Origin: a virus
DNA length: 49,309 bases
Virus record (IMG/VR): IMGVR_UViG_3300009181_000112
Span: 1-49,309 of that record
Reading direction: 5' to 3' (one strand)
In this document: positions 8,200 through 17,503 of the stretch, in pieces
Position numbering within the stretch: the stretch's first letter is position 1
Layout: each line of letters opens with the position of its first letter
Translations under genes and position numbers: made by a program
Notes under the pieces: generated by a model
What the model was told of the DNA's origin: nothing
What the model saw: only the letters and a program-made list of their open reading frames with translations
Database searches by the model: none

Positions 8200-9475
8200 A
8201 TATTTCTTTGTCCTGTTGTAGTATATCTAGCATTGTGTAGGTGTCGTTGCGAATTTCTTCAAGCTTTAGAATTCTACGCTTGCCTTTGATCAGGCCTGCT
8301 TGCCACGTGTCAGGCCATTGTTGTTCAAACGTGGGGCGGTTCTTTAACTGTAGCAGCACATCACGCAGGGCACCCTCGGGTAGCTGTGCTGCCAGCAGGT
8401 CCACTCGCTGGTCCAGAAGTTCCCTGGGCAATGCCAGTGGACTCAGTACTATGTCTGGACTGAAGCTGAACACTACCTTGGCCAGCACTCCTACCCCATA
8501 CTCCTGTGCCAGTCGCTGTATGTTCTCTACTTCAAACAGGCCCGGCAGTGTTAGTGTAAAGTCTATACGCATTTGCCTTGGATGACGTTGCTGTTCTACA
8601 CCACGTGCAAAGTTATCCCGCCACTGAGAATACTTTAGCCCTGTACGGATGTACTCCCCTGTGGCTCCGGTACCATCCAGGCTAGCACAGATTTGCCAAT
8701 CGCGTATGTTATCAAGTATATCTCGATAAAGATTATTGCCTCTGTAATCTACCCTGCTGAGGTTGGTGTTGTATCTAGCGTAAACACCGGGTCCATCTCC
8801 TAGTTCAATAATTCTGCGCATGTAGCGCCAGTGCTGCTCGTACATCAAGGGCTCGCCACCGACCCAGTATATTTCCTCTACCCGGTGCTGCTCAACTGCT
8901 TGTGAGAACTCAGACTCTACCTGCTGGTCTTGGAACTGTGTAATCTCTTTACGTACAGCAGGCAGCATCCAGTTGTTCCGGGCATTGCCCCAGTCAATCA
9001 TGTTGTGTTGTTGCTGCTCTGACTCCCACTGGCTGCTTAACATGTCACCGCACATGCGACATTTGAAGTTGCACAGGTTACTGAAACGGTAGTCCCAACT
9101 TACAGGTTGCATTGTGGTGTAACCAGCGGCATCTGTACTGCTGGCCACCTCATCGTATTTGTGCTTGAACAAGTGCCAAAAGTAACTGCGGTACACATCT
9201 GTATTCAGCAGCTGATCATTACAGACTTCGCACTCGGGCAAGATCTCCCCGGCTAGCATTCTACGCCGTACACCGCGCATGTGCTCTCCATTCCAGTGCT
9301 GCTCCAAGGTGATGGGAATATAGCGCCCGGTTCCTGCTGCTGTGTCAATGTACTGTTGGAAGTTCTGCGCAGGCTCCCGGCTAGCACAGCACATGCGACG
9401 TTCAGTTTGCGGGCTTAGATAAGTGTGCGTCCAGGGCGCCAGGCACAAGGTGTCAGGTTTATTGATGTGGGCCAT
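8168..9475 (-). CDS. Twitch-type radical SAM enzyme A1
   Basis: The 435-residue protein has the radical SAM CxxxCxxC motif as CNFKCRMC (C135, C139, C142), which should bind the [4Fe-4S] cluster that cleaves S-adenosylmethionine, followed by GGEP at 206-209, the SAM-binding segment. The N-terminal 90 residues hold a second Cys set typical of proteins with an N-terminal twitch (half-SPASM) domain: C11 in CLAPW, paired C29-C30, and C82-x2-C85. This probably binds an auxiliary cluster. Substrate unknown; phage members of this group have no assigned reaction that I know of. The gene overlaps its upstream neighbour by 17 nt. With the next two proteins it forms a sub-family with a paired-Cys N-terminus. 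Confidence 0.85.
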   Translation of the reverse strand: MAHINKPDTLCLAPWTHTYLSPQTERRMCCASREPAQNFQQYIDTAAGTGRYIPITLEQHWNGEHMRGVRRRMLAGEILPECEVCNDQLLNTDVYRSYFWHLFKHKYDEVASSTDAAGYTTMQPVSWDYRFSNLCNFKCRMCGDMLSSQWESEQQQHNMIDWGNARNNWMLPAVRKEITQFQDQQVESEFSQAVEQHRVEEIYWVGGEPLMYEQHWRYMRRIIELGDGPGVYARYNTNLSRVDYRGNNLYRDILDNIRDWQICASLDGTGATGEYIRTGLKYSQWRDNFARGVEQQRHPRQMRIDFTLTLPGLFEVENIQRLAQEYGVGVLAKVVFSFSPDIVLSPLALPRELLDQRVDLLAAQLPEGALRDVLLQLKNRPTFEQQWPDTWQAGLIKGKRRILKLEEIRNDTYTMLDILQQDKEIYEWWNSIRSD

Positions 9476-10676
9476 AGTAGCCTATAGCTGTTGCTAGTTC
9501 TGGGTGGTTGGTACGCAGGTCCTGTTTGCGCTTCCAGTCTAGGTCCTCGACTTTCATGCGCAACACGTCACCATCTAGGCTTACGCCGCGCTGCATAAAC
9601 TCAATAATGTTGTCGAACTCTAGCCTGTTACGATCGGATACTTGTGCTGTTTGTAGTCGCTGGGCAATAGTGTCCTTGGCTGCTTGAGGCAAGGTCGAGA
9701 TACTAAAGTAGTAGGCTTCGTGCATCATGTTCCAGTATACAAAATCAAATGCCTGTTGGTCAATCCAGTTGGCCACCGCTTCAAGGTACGCTACATTAAA
9801 CACATTAACTGTGGTGCATACTTGCAGCTGAATATTAGTGTAACTGCTGCGGAGTTCCCGGAAACGTTGTATGTTTGCCTGCACCTCGTCCCAGACAGCA
9901 TTGGTGCGTTGGTATTCAAAACGTGCTCCCAGATCATCAATACTAAGTGCAATCTCCACAGTCTTGAAATGTCGCCAAATCGCCGGGCCTCTTTCTGGGA
10001 AGTTGGTTCCATTTGTGTTGTAATGTATCTCAACTTGGTGGGCAATTCCCAGATCCACTATGCCTTGCAACATGTCAAAATGCTGCTGGATCATGAATGG
10101 CTCTCCGCCTGTAAATTCAATATAACGTATTTGATCTAGTACACGGTCAATCTCGCCCCAGAACTGCTCATTCTCCTGTGGCCAGGCGCCGGCGCGCAGC
10201 ATCTGATAGTGAAAGCTGATTTTCTTTTCTGTTGGGCCCAAGTATTGAAGTTCCTCGACAGCAAAAGTACTCGAGCTCCAAGAGCCACAAATGCGGCATT
10301 TGAGATTGCAGATGTTGCCCAGTTTAAGATCTAGAAACACCAAGGGCCGTGCAGCCGCAGTCCACTCAGCATCCGGTATCATGTGCTTGAGACGATTTAG
10401 CGTGTGCATACGCTTGCTGGTACGACCCGAGCGTTCCTCATTCCAACACTTGCGGCACGTTGCAGGCTGTTTTTCATCTAAAAAGTCCTGCCGCAGTCGT
10501 TGCATGTATTGGCTGGACTGTACAACAGAGAGATCTGCGGTAGCAAGATCAAACTTTGCGCCCGAATCATCTACAATCTCTTCCTCTGCTAGGCAGCAAG
10601 GACGTACAGTACCGATAGGACTAGCTTCTAAGCTGACCCAAGGCAGGACGCAAAACTTATCGTGTGGTATTTTCAT
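9459..10676 (-). CDS. Twitch-type radical SAM enzyme A2
   Basis: This 405-residue paralogue has the cluster motif CNLKCRIC (C123, C127, C130), GGEP at 190-193, and an N-terminal auxiliary-cluster set of C9 in CVLPW, C27-C28, and C74-x2-C77. The segment after the last Cys pair (NEERSGRTSKR) is the usual link in this group. The C-terminus is more charged than in A1. The ATG at 10676 is coupled to the upstream gene as ATGA, and the 3' end overlaps A1 by 17 nt. As three related enzymes are made from adjacent coupled cistrons, successive or combined action on one substrate is a reasonable inference. No duplication is recent: only motifs are shared. Confidence 0.85.
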   Translation of the reverse strand: MKIPHDKFCVLPWVSLEASPIGTVRPCCLAEEEIVDDSGAKFDLATADLSVVQSSQYMQRLRQDFLDEKQPATCRKCWNEERSGRTSKRMHTLNRLKHMIPDAEWTAAARPLVFLDLKLGNICNLKCRICGSWSSSTFAVEELQYLGPTEKKISFHYQMLRAGAWPQENEQFWGEIDRVLDQIRYIEFTGGEPFMIQQHFDMLQGIVDLGIAHQVEIHYNTNGTNFPERGPAIWRHFKTVEIALSIDDLGARFEYQRTNAVWDEVQANIQRFRELRSSYTNIQLQVCTTVNVFNVAYLEAVANWIDQQAFDFVYWNMMHEAYYFSISTLPQAAKDTIAQRLQTAQVSDRNRLEFDNIIEFMQRGVSLDGDVLRMKVEDLDWKRKQDLRTNHPELATAIGYYGPHQ

Positions 10677-11953
10677 TGTAGTGCTTCTAACTCAGGCATC
10701 ACAGCAAGCATGCTTTCATTTCGGATTCCATCTAATTGGTTTGTCTTTTTCCAGAACTTAGGCAGCAGGCGACTGTTGTCTGTGGCCATCATAAAGTTAA
10801 TAGCACTTTCGAACCCCACAGTGGCGCGGTTGAGAGGATCCTGCGGCCGCAGCCATTCAATGTGATCTTGGAAACGACGCTTTAATCTTTCTTTAAAAGC
10901 AGCAGGTGCAATATCGATTCGATAATACTCGGGATCTTGCAATATGTTTACGTTAAGATCCTGTGCACGAATCAATCCCTGCTCAACCCACTCTCTATGG
11001 AACAAGGGCAAGTGCCAAGCATTCATTATGCTTAGTGTGGGACTAATGTAAAAGTCTACCTTGGGGCAAATCTCTTGCATTAGTCTACGGTTCTCCTCTA
11101 CCTGTGCCCACAGCGTGCCTTTACGAATGTATTCGGCGCGTGGGCCCATTGCATCCAAGCTTGCACCCACAGCCACACTGTCAAACTTGCGCCAGTAATC
11201 AAACACAAGTCTATTCTTTAACCGCACTTCGGTAAAGTTGGTGTTGTAGATCAAGCGAACATCAAAACGTCCTCGACGTTCTAGTTCTTCAAGAATCTTG
11301 TAATGCTCGTCCATGAGCAAGGGTTCGCCACCTGCAAAGTAAATCTGCTCTACGTAGTCTAAGTGCGGTTCTAACTGCGCCCACATATCAGTGGGCGTAC
11401 GGCCTGCGATGTTCAGTACTGTGTTATGCTTTTTCCAGTCACCTCCAGCTAGTTTAGCTTGATCCTGGTACCACTGGCTAGAGAAGATGTGCCCGCAACT
11501 ACGACAACGTAGGTTACACAGGTTGCTGAATCGAATGTCCCAGTAGGTCATTTCGAACTCATCAAACTGTCCGTTCTCTTGTGTGCGACTCACACGGTTA
11601 ATATGATGTCCGTGATGCTTGTTGGCACTGCGGCGGCCACTAAAGAAACCGGACTCTTCTTGTTCATAGCATCTGGTGCAGGCGGCACTGGCAGTTTCTG
11701 CCAGCATGTTCTGCCGCAGCTGACGTTGTGGGTCGCTGTTCCATATTTCCCGCAAGGCGGTTGTGCGACAGTTACCAATTGCTCCAACTCCCATTTCGGC
11801 ATGGCAACAGGGATATGCCTCCCCGGTGGGGTAAGCATGCAAGTGGATCCAGGGGTAGATGCAGAATGTCTTGCTGTCTTTGAGTAGAAATTCTTCACGC
11901 GGGGTTAGAGCAACATCTCGTATCAAGTCACTGCTGTTGTATTTGTATGCCAT
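10673..11953 (-). CDS. Twitch-type radical SAM enzyme A3
   Basis: The protein (426 residues) carries CNLRCRSC (C146, C150, C153), GGEP at 208-211, and N-terminal C31 in CIYPW, C49-C50 and C92-x2-C95, with an extra C62. It has about 25 residues ahead of the first Cys that A1 and A2 lack. FSNLCN and SSQW around the cluster motif are nearly the same as in A1, so A1 and A3 look closest. The gene overlaps the upstream radical SAM gene by 26 nt and is ATGA-coupled to A2. It should be a cytoplasmic iron-sulfur enzyme using S-adenosylmethionine; the reaction is unknown. Confidence 0.85.
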   Translation of the reverse strand: MAYKYNSSDLIRDVALTPREEFLLKDSKTFCIYPWIHLHAYPTGEAYPCCHAEMGVGAIGNCRTTALREIWNSDPQRQLRQNMLAETASAACTRCYEQEESGFFSGRRSANKHHGHHINRVSRTQENGQFDEFEMTYWDIRFSNLCNLRCRSCGHIFSSQWYQDQAKLAGGDWKKHNTVLNIAGRTPTDMWAQLEPHLDYVEQIYFAGGEPLLMDEHYKILEELERRGRFDVRLIYNTNFTEVRLKNRLVFDYWRKFDSVAVGASLDAMGPRAEYIRKGTLWAQVEENRRLMQEICPKVDFYISPTLSIMNAWHLPLFHREWVEQGLIRAQDLNVNILQDPEYYRIDIAPAAFKERLKRRFQDHIEWLRPQDPLNRATVGFESAINFMMATDNSRLLPKFWKKTNQLDGIRNESMLAVMPELEALQ

Positions 11954-13280
11954 CGTACCATTCTTTTAATCCAGGGAAGGTTGCCCCAAAATCTTTACCA
12001 CGACGTTGATCGTATTGTGTATAAAACTGCTTGAAGTCATTTAACAGTTTAGGGCTATCAAATGCCTCACTGTGCGGTGTTTCTACAACCTCTAAGTAAT
12101 CAATCAGTCGCTGTACTTGATTGATCTCGTGCTCGTGCAGCCAGGGGTTGTTGCGGTGACGATACATCCAGTCCTGTAGCCGAACACGGTAACGATGACG
12201 CAGCTCCCGGCTCAACACTAAAGGGCTTTGAAAACTAGGGAAGCGTAGTATGTTCACGCTAAAGTTCACTCGTCCGCGTCCGTATATCTGCTTGAACTCC
12301 ATCAGCTGGTGCAGCAGGTCGGTAAAGCTGTCTAGGCACAGTGCATTAATAGTGCACATGACATGCACAGCCTTGACAGTGTTGGAGTCTAACAAGGTAC
12401 ACACATTCTCGAACCACTCCTGATACGTCAAGCCATCACGAATGTATTCGGCCTGTGCGCCCACAGCTTCCATGCTGGTGTACAACTCCACGTGTGGCAA
12501 GGGGCGGATGGCGTCGATAAAATCTTTCACCTTGGCCAGCGGGAACCCTAGGTTGCTGTTGATTGCTAGCTTGGTAACAGACTTGCCCTGATTCTCTTTG
12601 AACCATTCAATCAGCTTCCAGGTGTAGCCAGACATCAAGGGCTCGCCCCCTGTGATCCTTAGTTCTTGCAGGGTGGCGTGCAGGTCTGTTTCCCACCACT
12701 TGAAGAACGCATCCACGTACGGATTGGCTTGATTAAACGTGTAAAGTTGAGCACCGTCGTGAGTATGAGTAAAGTGGTTACGCCCATCAGACACCAGCCC
12801 GGTATAAGGGCCATGCTTTTTAATGTCATTAACCCAGGTACTACTGAAAGCAGGGTTACAATAACTACAAGCGAACTGACAAGTTCGATCAAATGCAATC
12901 TCCAGAGTTTTGAGGTTAACGTCTTCGGTATATGGGATGGCAGTAGCAGCATGTAGATCCTTTATTGGATAGATTTTTGATTTGTACACACGGTCGCTGA
13001 CAGCATCACGGCCCATGTCTTCAATCTTCCAGCAGTACTCACACCCAGCCGGGCGTTCTCCTGCTAGCATTTTTTTGCGATCGTCTTTTTTCTGGGGTGT
13101 GTTGTGCAAGGCACTGGGACGAGCAGTGACTTCAGCCTGGCTTACTCCATGAGCCGGCGGATGGTGGCAACTGGTTGTTTGTCCGCTGCCTAACCATATG
13201 GTGGCATTGTACCACTTGGCTGCACAGAAACTGCTACTAATGGGGTCCAGGACCGTTTGGCGGAATTCAAAATCATTCAT
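11928..13280 (-). CDS. Twitch-type radical SAM enzyme B1 (CHH variant)
   Basis: This 450-residue enzyme has CQFACSYC (C134, C138, C141) and GGEP at 211-214. Its N-terminus differs from the A group: where A1-A3 have two adjacent Cys, B1 has SCHHPP (C38, H39, H40), and the other Cys are C19 in FCAAKW and C80-x2-C83 in CEYCW. Other features shared only with the protein encoded at 16112-17503 are SALHN near 57, AGERP near 73, and NPYVDAFFKWW near 186. One auxiliary-cluster ligand may therefore be His or absent. The start overlaps the upstream gene by 8 nt. Substrate unknown. Confidence 0.84.
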   Translation of the reverse strand: MNDFEFRQTVLDPISSSFCAAKWYNATIWLGSGQTTSCHHPPAHGVSQAEVTARPSALHNTPQKKDDRKKMLAGERPAGCEYCWKIEDMGRDAVSDRVYKSKIYPIKDLHAATAIPYTEDVNLKTLEIAFDRTCQFACSYCNPAFSSTWVNDIKKHGPYTGLVSDGRNHFTHTHDGAQLYTFNQANPYVDAFFKWWETDLHATLQELRITGGEPLMSGYTWKLIEWFKENQGKSVTKLAINSNLGFPLAKVKDFIDAIRPLPHVELYTSMEAVGAQAEYIRDGLTYQEWFENVCTLLDSNTVKAVHVMCTINALCLDSFTDLLHQLMEFKQIYGRGRVNFSVNILRFPSFQSPLVLSRELRHRYRVRLQDWMYRHRNNPWLHEHEINQVQRLIDYLEVVETPHSEAFDSPKLLNDFKQFYTQYDQRRGKDFGATFPGLKEWYDGIQIQQQ

Positions 13281-13923
13281 GTTGTATAAGTCGGCTATTT
13301 AAATCCCAGGATTTCCAAAGATGAGAAACTTGGTCTAGGTTAATTTGTATCCGGAGCTGCTGGGTTAGTTGTGTCAAGGCAGCTAGATAAGTGTCTAATT
13401 GTAGCATGTCTTCCCACCATATTTCAAGTCTATTAGGTATGGCTGTTAGTAATCGTTGATAGCTGGCAAGTTCCCAGGAATAAATTTGATCATGATGTTT
13501 TAGATCAGGTCTTTTTATTTTAGCAAATTGCACTATTTGATCCAGTGACTTGGCATGGTATCTTATAAAAATAACGTGTGGCCAGACATCAACTGACTCC
13601 CATAACACCTGCTTTCGAGTTTCATTTTCAAATGCACAAGGATGAAATTGATCTATTAGATCAAGATCGGACTGCTCGTAGTTTACAAAATCATTCTTGC
13701 CGGCGCGATACCAAATGTTCAGGGCAGTCTCGGTATGTGTCCAGTCTAGAACATTCCAATTATTGTACAGTTGCAATCGCTGTTCAGAACTAATTTGATA
13801 AGTTGGTTGGCTTTCTGCTAGAGATTCGGGTAAGATTGCTACTGTTTGTTCACTAAGACATAAAGACCTTGATAGTAAATTTCCTCCCGACCCTTGCACA
13901 TAAACAATTACAGCTTTTAGCAT
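13273..13923 (-). CDS. P-loop, sulfotransferase-like protein
   Basis: I start this gene at ATG 13923, one nucleotide after the stop of the upstream gene, not at the in-frame TTG at 13944 that would overlap it. The 216-residue product opens with a hydrophobic strand followed by YVQGSGGNLLSRSL (residues 8-21), which resembles the phosphate-binding strand-loop-helix of sulfotransferases that bind PAPS. A second strand, PHVIFIRY near 117, lies where the family's central sheet would continue. Sulfotransferases act on sugar hydroxyl or amino groups, which fits the neighbours. I cannot confirm a catalytic base, so this is a fold-level guess. Another P-loop kinase-type enzyme is possible. Confidence 0.5.
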   Translation of the reverse strand: MLKAVIVYVQGSGGNLLSRSLCLSEQTVAILPESLAESQPTYQISSEQRLQLYNNWNVLDWTHTETALNIWYRAGKNDFVNYEQSDLDLIDQFHPCAFENETRKQVLWESVDVWPHVIFIRYHAKSLDQIVQFAKIKRPDLKHHDQIYSWELASYQRLLTAIPNRLEIWWEDMLQLDTYLAALTQLTQQLRIQINLDQVSHLWKSWDLNSRLIQHE

Positions 13924-13924
13924 A

Positions 13925-15064
13925 TTAGCTAAACTTATTGACAAAATTTAAAAATTGAGTTGGGAATTCAGTTCGAACAGTCGGGGCCAAGCTGATCAAA
14001 TGCTGCTGATTGTATTTACACACATCATGTGCAGCTACCAAGAAACCAGCTGGCCCTGTTTCACATAGATCTTTAACAATGTCAATAATTCTGTCCATTC
14101 GGTCTTGATGATTGTCAATGCTGTCGAAACTTTCGTCAATCAAATTCCCAAATGTTTTAAAACCTAGCTTATGCATGTCCCGGTAGAAACCTGGGCCGGT
14201 GGCACAAATCCAAGGATGTGCCATTAGCAATGGTTTGGCAATTTTTTCTGTACGGAAACTGTAGGGATAATCAAATACTGTTTCTGTAACCACACTAAAA
14301 TAAGTGTCTTGATATACTTCGGGCACAAGATAAATCTCTCCCCAGAGATTATTAAATAGATCATGCTTGACAAATGGTTGTTCTGAATTAGGGAGAATCT
14401 TGTTGTCTCGAAATTGATCGACTTCATACTCGGTTGGTAGACACTGTATAGGAGTAGAAGTGGTCATTAGATTAACACCAGACTGGGACAACTTAAAATG
14501 TCGACTAGCTGTGGGTCTGCTGTCTAACATGGTCCATAAGCTTCGATCCAATAATCCTAGAGAATTAAATCGTTCCCAAAGATATTTTCGATGAGGTCTA
14601 CTTCGGCCGTTTAAAAAAAGAAAATCCCAAGGCTTGTTACTGGTTGTGTAAATTTTGTCACTGTGTTGAATAGCCGCAATATTCTCATCGTAATCTAGTA
14701 TTTTTTCTAAAAAATACTCATGCAGCATATAAGGGTAGCGGTGGTCCAACTCGCCACCGCTAATGAGTAGTATACGGTTTTCTAGTACAAGATCATGCAA
14801 GTCCAACAATCGAAGTTGGCTTACTAGAGGACTGGATCCCTCGGCTGAATTATTAAATATCATGATATAGTCTGGACTCTGAGCCATGGCTCGAAACTTG
14901 TCAAGATTCTCGGATACTTGTCTACGACCAACAATGTAAATAGATCCCTTGATGGGATCGTGCTGAGAAAAATCCCAAAATTCGGTAGATGCTAGATGTT
15001 TAAGACTAGTGTATACTTCGCTCAAGGTGTCAATGACAATATTATAAGAGTGTAAGGGTGTCAC
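13925..15064 (-). CDS. GT10-like glycosyltransferase candidate 3
   Basis: This 379-residue protein has the family block in its last third: E261 in VVTETVF, RTEKIAKP at 271-278, PW at 284-285, GFKTF at 301-305 and DESFD at 310-314. A second shared segment is FLNGRSRPHRK near residue 150 followed by a helix ending GLL, which matches NRKPREHR and GLL in the next-listed paralogue. The HR-containing region could contact the donor phosphate. The start is GTG at 15064, overlapping the upstream stop as GTGA. N-terminal 140 residues are unlike the other members by eye. No signal peptide. Confidence 0.68.
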   Translation of the reverse strand: MTPLHSYNIVIDTLSEVYTSLKHLASTEFWDFSQHDPIKGSIYIVGRRQVSENLDKFRAMAQSPDYIMIFNNSAEGSSPLVSQLRLLDLHDLVLENRILLISGGELDHRYPYMLHEYFLEKILDYDENIAAIQHSDKIYTTSNKPWDFLFLNGRSRPHRKYLWERFNSLGLLDRSLWTMLDSRPTASRHFKLSQSGVNLMTTSTPIQCLPTEYEVDQFRDNKILPNSEQPFVKHDLFNNLWGEIYLVPEVYQDTYFSVVTETVFDYPYSFRTEKIAKPLLMAHPWICATGPGFYRDMHKLGFKTFGNLIDESFDSIDNHQDRMDRIIDIVKDLCETGPAGFLVAAHDVCKYNQQHLISLAPTVRTEFPTQFLNFVNKFS

Positions 15065-16125
15065 GTGGGCGTTGCCTGGTTAAAAATATTATTATAAAGA
15101 TCTTGCTGTTCTTGTGCAAATTTTAAAAATCTAGTACGATTATGTAACAAGTCAGGCAGCATGTCCTGGTACATTTGTAAAAGTTGCCGACGAGATAATC
15201 CTGATAGGTATTGTATTGCTTGTATTAGTGAACTGTGTACTTCAAGTTCGTTGATCTGTTCTAGTTCTATGCCAGGAAAGTAATGAGTAAATGTTCGAAA
15301 CCCTTGACTCCTTAACCAGGCATATATTTTTGTTTGTCCGTTAAGCAGAAAAGGTCTTAGACCCAGAATAGGTTTCCATGTTTTTTCCGTGACAAACATG
15401 TTGTCCCATGGCAAGAATTCAGTTTCGCTTACCACGGTCAGGAAATGATTCTTCCAGATCATCATGTTGCCCAGGCTGTGTATATCATGCGGTATACCAA
15501 ACTCCATGCTCATGCCCCAGTTACCTTCCTGAGCATAGTCATCTGGTTCTTCTCCCAGTAGTAACTCTCCAGGATGCGTGGCCGAGCCAGTGTAGATATT
15601 GTTACTTTTTCCAAGCGTCACTACTCCTTGCTGCAATAGCCCGGCGTCTACTAGACGATTAACAAAGTTAATACGGTGTTCTCTTGGCTTACGATTGTAG
15701 TTGACATATATCCACTCAACTGTGTCTAGCTGCAACTCTTTCAGGCTATAGTACTTGAAATATCCCGGCAATAATGTGGCAATAAATGTGAATTGGTACT
15801 GTCCATCAAAGTTGCCAAGATAATATGTTTCTTTCGGAGAAATAGAGTCAATTAACTCGTTGATCTGTCCAGGTGACATCATGACAGGATCAACTGATGC
15901 TAACAGGAATAGACGCTCAACTGATTTGAGTTGTTTTGCAACTTGATACAAGTTGTTACTAAATTGCGGCCCGAACCAGGTGGTATTAATTAACAGATTC
16001 TGGCTGTTGGGCCAACGATGATTTATTTGTCGAGTGATGCAATCGATTAGCAAATTCTCATCGGTATGCCACTGACTGCTTTCTATAAAAGTTGTGCCAA
16101 TTACCGTGACATTATTGATTAGCAT
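15061..16125 (-). CDS. GT10-like glycosyltransferase candidate 4
   Basis: The 354-residue protein carries E234 in VVSETEF, VTEKTWKPI at 245-253, PF at 258-259 and LRSQGFRTF at 271-279. VTEK followed by an aromatic residue is the form closest to the VTEKLW of animal GT10 fucosyltransferases. YNRKPREHR near 143 and AGLL at 161-164 pair with the same region of the neighbouring paralogue. The DESYD that follows GFRTF in other members is not conserved here. ATG at 16125 overlaps the upstream radical SAM gene by 14 nt. Two GT10-like genes lie side by side between two radical SAM genes. Confidence 0.68.
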   Translation of the reverse strand: MLINNVTVIGTTFIESSQWHTDENLLIDCITRQINHRWPNSQNLLINTTWFGPQFSNNLYQVAKQLKSVERLFLLASVDPVMMSPGQINELIDSISPKETYYLGNFDGQYQFTFIATLLPGYFKYYSLKELQLDTVEWIYVNYNRKPREHRINFVNRLVDAGLLQQGVVTLGKSNNIYTGSATHPGELLLGEEPDDYAQEGNWGMSMEFGIPHDIHSLGNMMIWKNHFLTVVSETEFLPWDNMFVTEKTWKPILGLRPFLLNGQTKIYAWLRSQGFRTFTHYFPGIELEQINELEVHSSLIQAIQYLSGLSRRQLLQMYQDMLPDLLHNRTRFLKFAQEQQDLYNNIFNQATPT

Positions 16126-17503
16126 AATATCGGCAATCCTCCCACCAAGATTTCATTTCAGGAAATGTTGTTAAAAAATCAGTCTGCCGTCGCTGATCAT
16201 GCTCGGAGAAGAATCTGTAAAAATCTGCGCGGTGACGATTTAGCACAAGAGTGTCCAGGTCCTGCCCGCGTGACATCCAATCAATATCACGATCTAATCT
16301 TTGCACTTCATAGTCTTTAAACCCATGGAACCGAATATCCTCAGTTTCGGGAGTTTGTAGCATCCAGTCTCTTAGTTTCTGTAATACAGCAATATAGCTG
16401 CTGGGTAGAATTTGTAAACTTTGCCAGGCAGGCTGCTGCAACACCGGCATATCAAACCATACCCGTTGATAGGTACTGCTGTGTTTTTTCCTTAATTCTA
16501 GAATACGCCGCATCAACTGGTGTAAGCTGCCTACACTGAGATTGTTCATGGTAATAATAAATGTCAAGCTGTTGCGCTCGGGTAATTCGGTCAAGAAGCG
16601 TTCGACTCGGCTCCAGACCAGCTCAAAATCTAATCCATGTCGTATATACTCAGCTGGCTTGCCCCAAGCATCCAGGCTCACATACTGCATAAAGTGTTCA
16701 ACATTGTTTCCGGAACACAGCTTTTTTACTGACTCTAGATATCTCTCAAATAATCGTTCGTCGACACTGAAATTAGAAGTCACGTTAAGATGCAATTTTT
16801 GACTGGGATTGGCTAGCACATAGTCAAACACACGGTATGTGTTTTTGTCCATTAACGGTTCGCCGCCAGTCATTCGGAAATGTTCTAAGTGAGGGTATAA
16901 CTTAGGCCACCACTTCCAAAATGCATCAACATACGGATTTTCTTCTCTAACTGGAATAATACGGCGATTGCCTGTAAAGTGGTCCGGAGAGTTATGCGGC
17001 ACTTGGGTAGGGTAAGCACCGTGACGGGCAACTTCGTCTGCCCAAGAACTGCTAAACTGCGGACTACAATAGCTGCACTTTAGATTGCAAGAGTGGTTAA
17101 AGTTGACTTCAACATAACTGGGGATAACATCATCTTCATCGCCGGTACTGTTTTTTATCTGATCAAAGTCTACTGCGGCCCAGGGCTCACCGGACCGGTA
17201 GTGACGATCGCTTAAATTTCCAAGATCCTCCATGTTCCAACAGTATTGACATTCCTTGGGACGTTTACCTTCAAGCATGTCTCGACGTTGTTGTTTTTTA
17301 TACGCAGTATTGTGCAATGCACCAGGATTATTTGTGATTTCGTCTACTGGTATACGATGCAGTGGTGGGTGATAACAACTGTTGTTTAATCCAGTAGGCA
17401 GGTGCAAGCTAACCTGCTTCCATTTGGCCAGACACAAGGCAGGTCCCAACTGCTCGCGCATTTGTTCTGCAGACAGCATAAATTTTGATTTATTTTCAAT
17501 CAT
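16112..17503 (-). CDS. Twitch-type radical SAM enzyme B2 (CYH variant)
   Basis: The 463-residue enzyme has CNLKCSYC (C139, C143, C146) and GGEP at 213-216. Its N-terminal set is C24 in LCLAKW, C43 in SCYHPP and C85-x2-C88 in CQYCW, so it lacks the paired Cys of A1-A3 just as B1 does. ALHNT near 62, EGKRP near 78 and NPYVDAFWKWW near 189 confirm that B1 and B2 form one sub-family, although the two genes are separated by three others. ATG at 17503 overlaps the upstream B12-type radical SAM gene by 8 nt. The reaction is unknown. Confidence 0.85.
   Translation of the reverse strand: MIENKSKFMLSAEQMREQLGPALCLAKWKQVSLHLPTGLNNSCYHPPLHRIPVDEITNNPGALHNTAYKKQQRRDMLEGKRPKECQYCWNMEDLGNLSDRHYRSGEPWAAVDFDQIKNSTGDEDDVIPSYVEVNFNHSCNLKCSYCSPQFSSSWADEVARHGAYPTQVPHNSPDHFTGNRRIIPVREENPYVDAFWKWWPKLYPHLEHFRMTGGEPLMDKNTYRVFDYVLANPSQKLHLNVTSNFSVDERLFERYLESVKKLCSGNNVEHFMQYVSLDAWGKPAEYIRHGLDFELVWSRVERFLTELPERNSLTFIITMNNLSVGSLHQLMRRILELRKKHSSTYQRVWFDMPVLQQPAWQSLQILPSSYIAVLQKLRDWMLQTPETEDIRFHGFKDYEVQRLDRDIDWMSRGQDLDTLVLNRHRADFYRFFSEHDQRRQTDFLTTFPEMKSWWEDCRYYANQ

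Noticed and set aside
9684-10761. Two plus-strand frames of about 150 codons (9684-10139 and 10291-10761)
   Set aside because: Both lie antisense to radical SAM genes with intact catalytic motifs. Their composition is that of a shadow frame.
13924-13944. TTG start at 13944 for the P-loop protein
   Set aside because: ATG at 13923 lies right after the upstream stop and directly before the conserved first strand.
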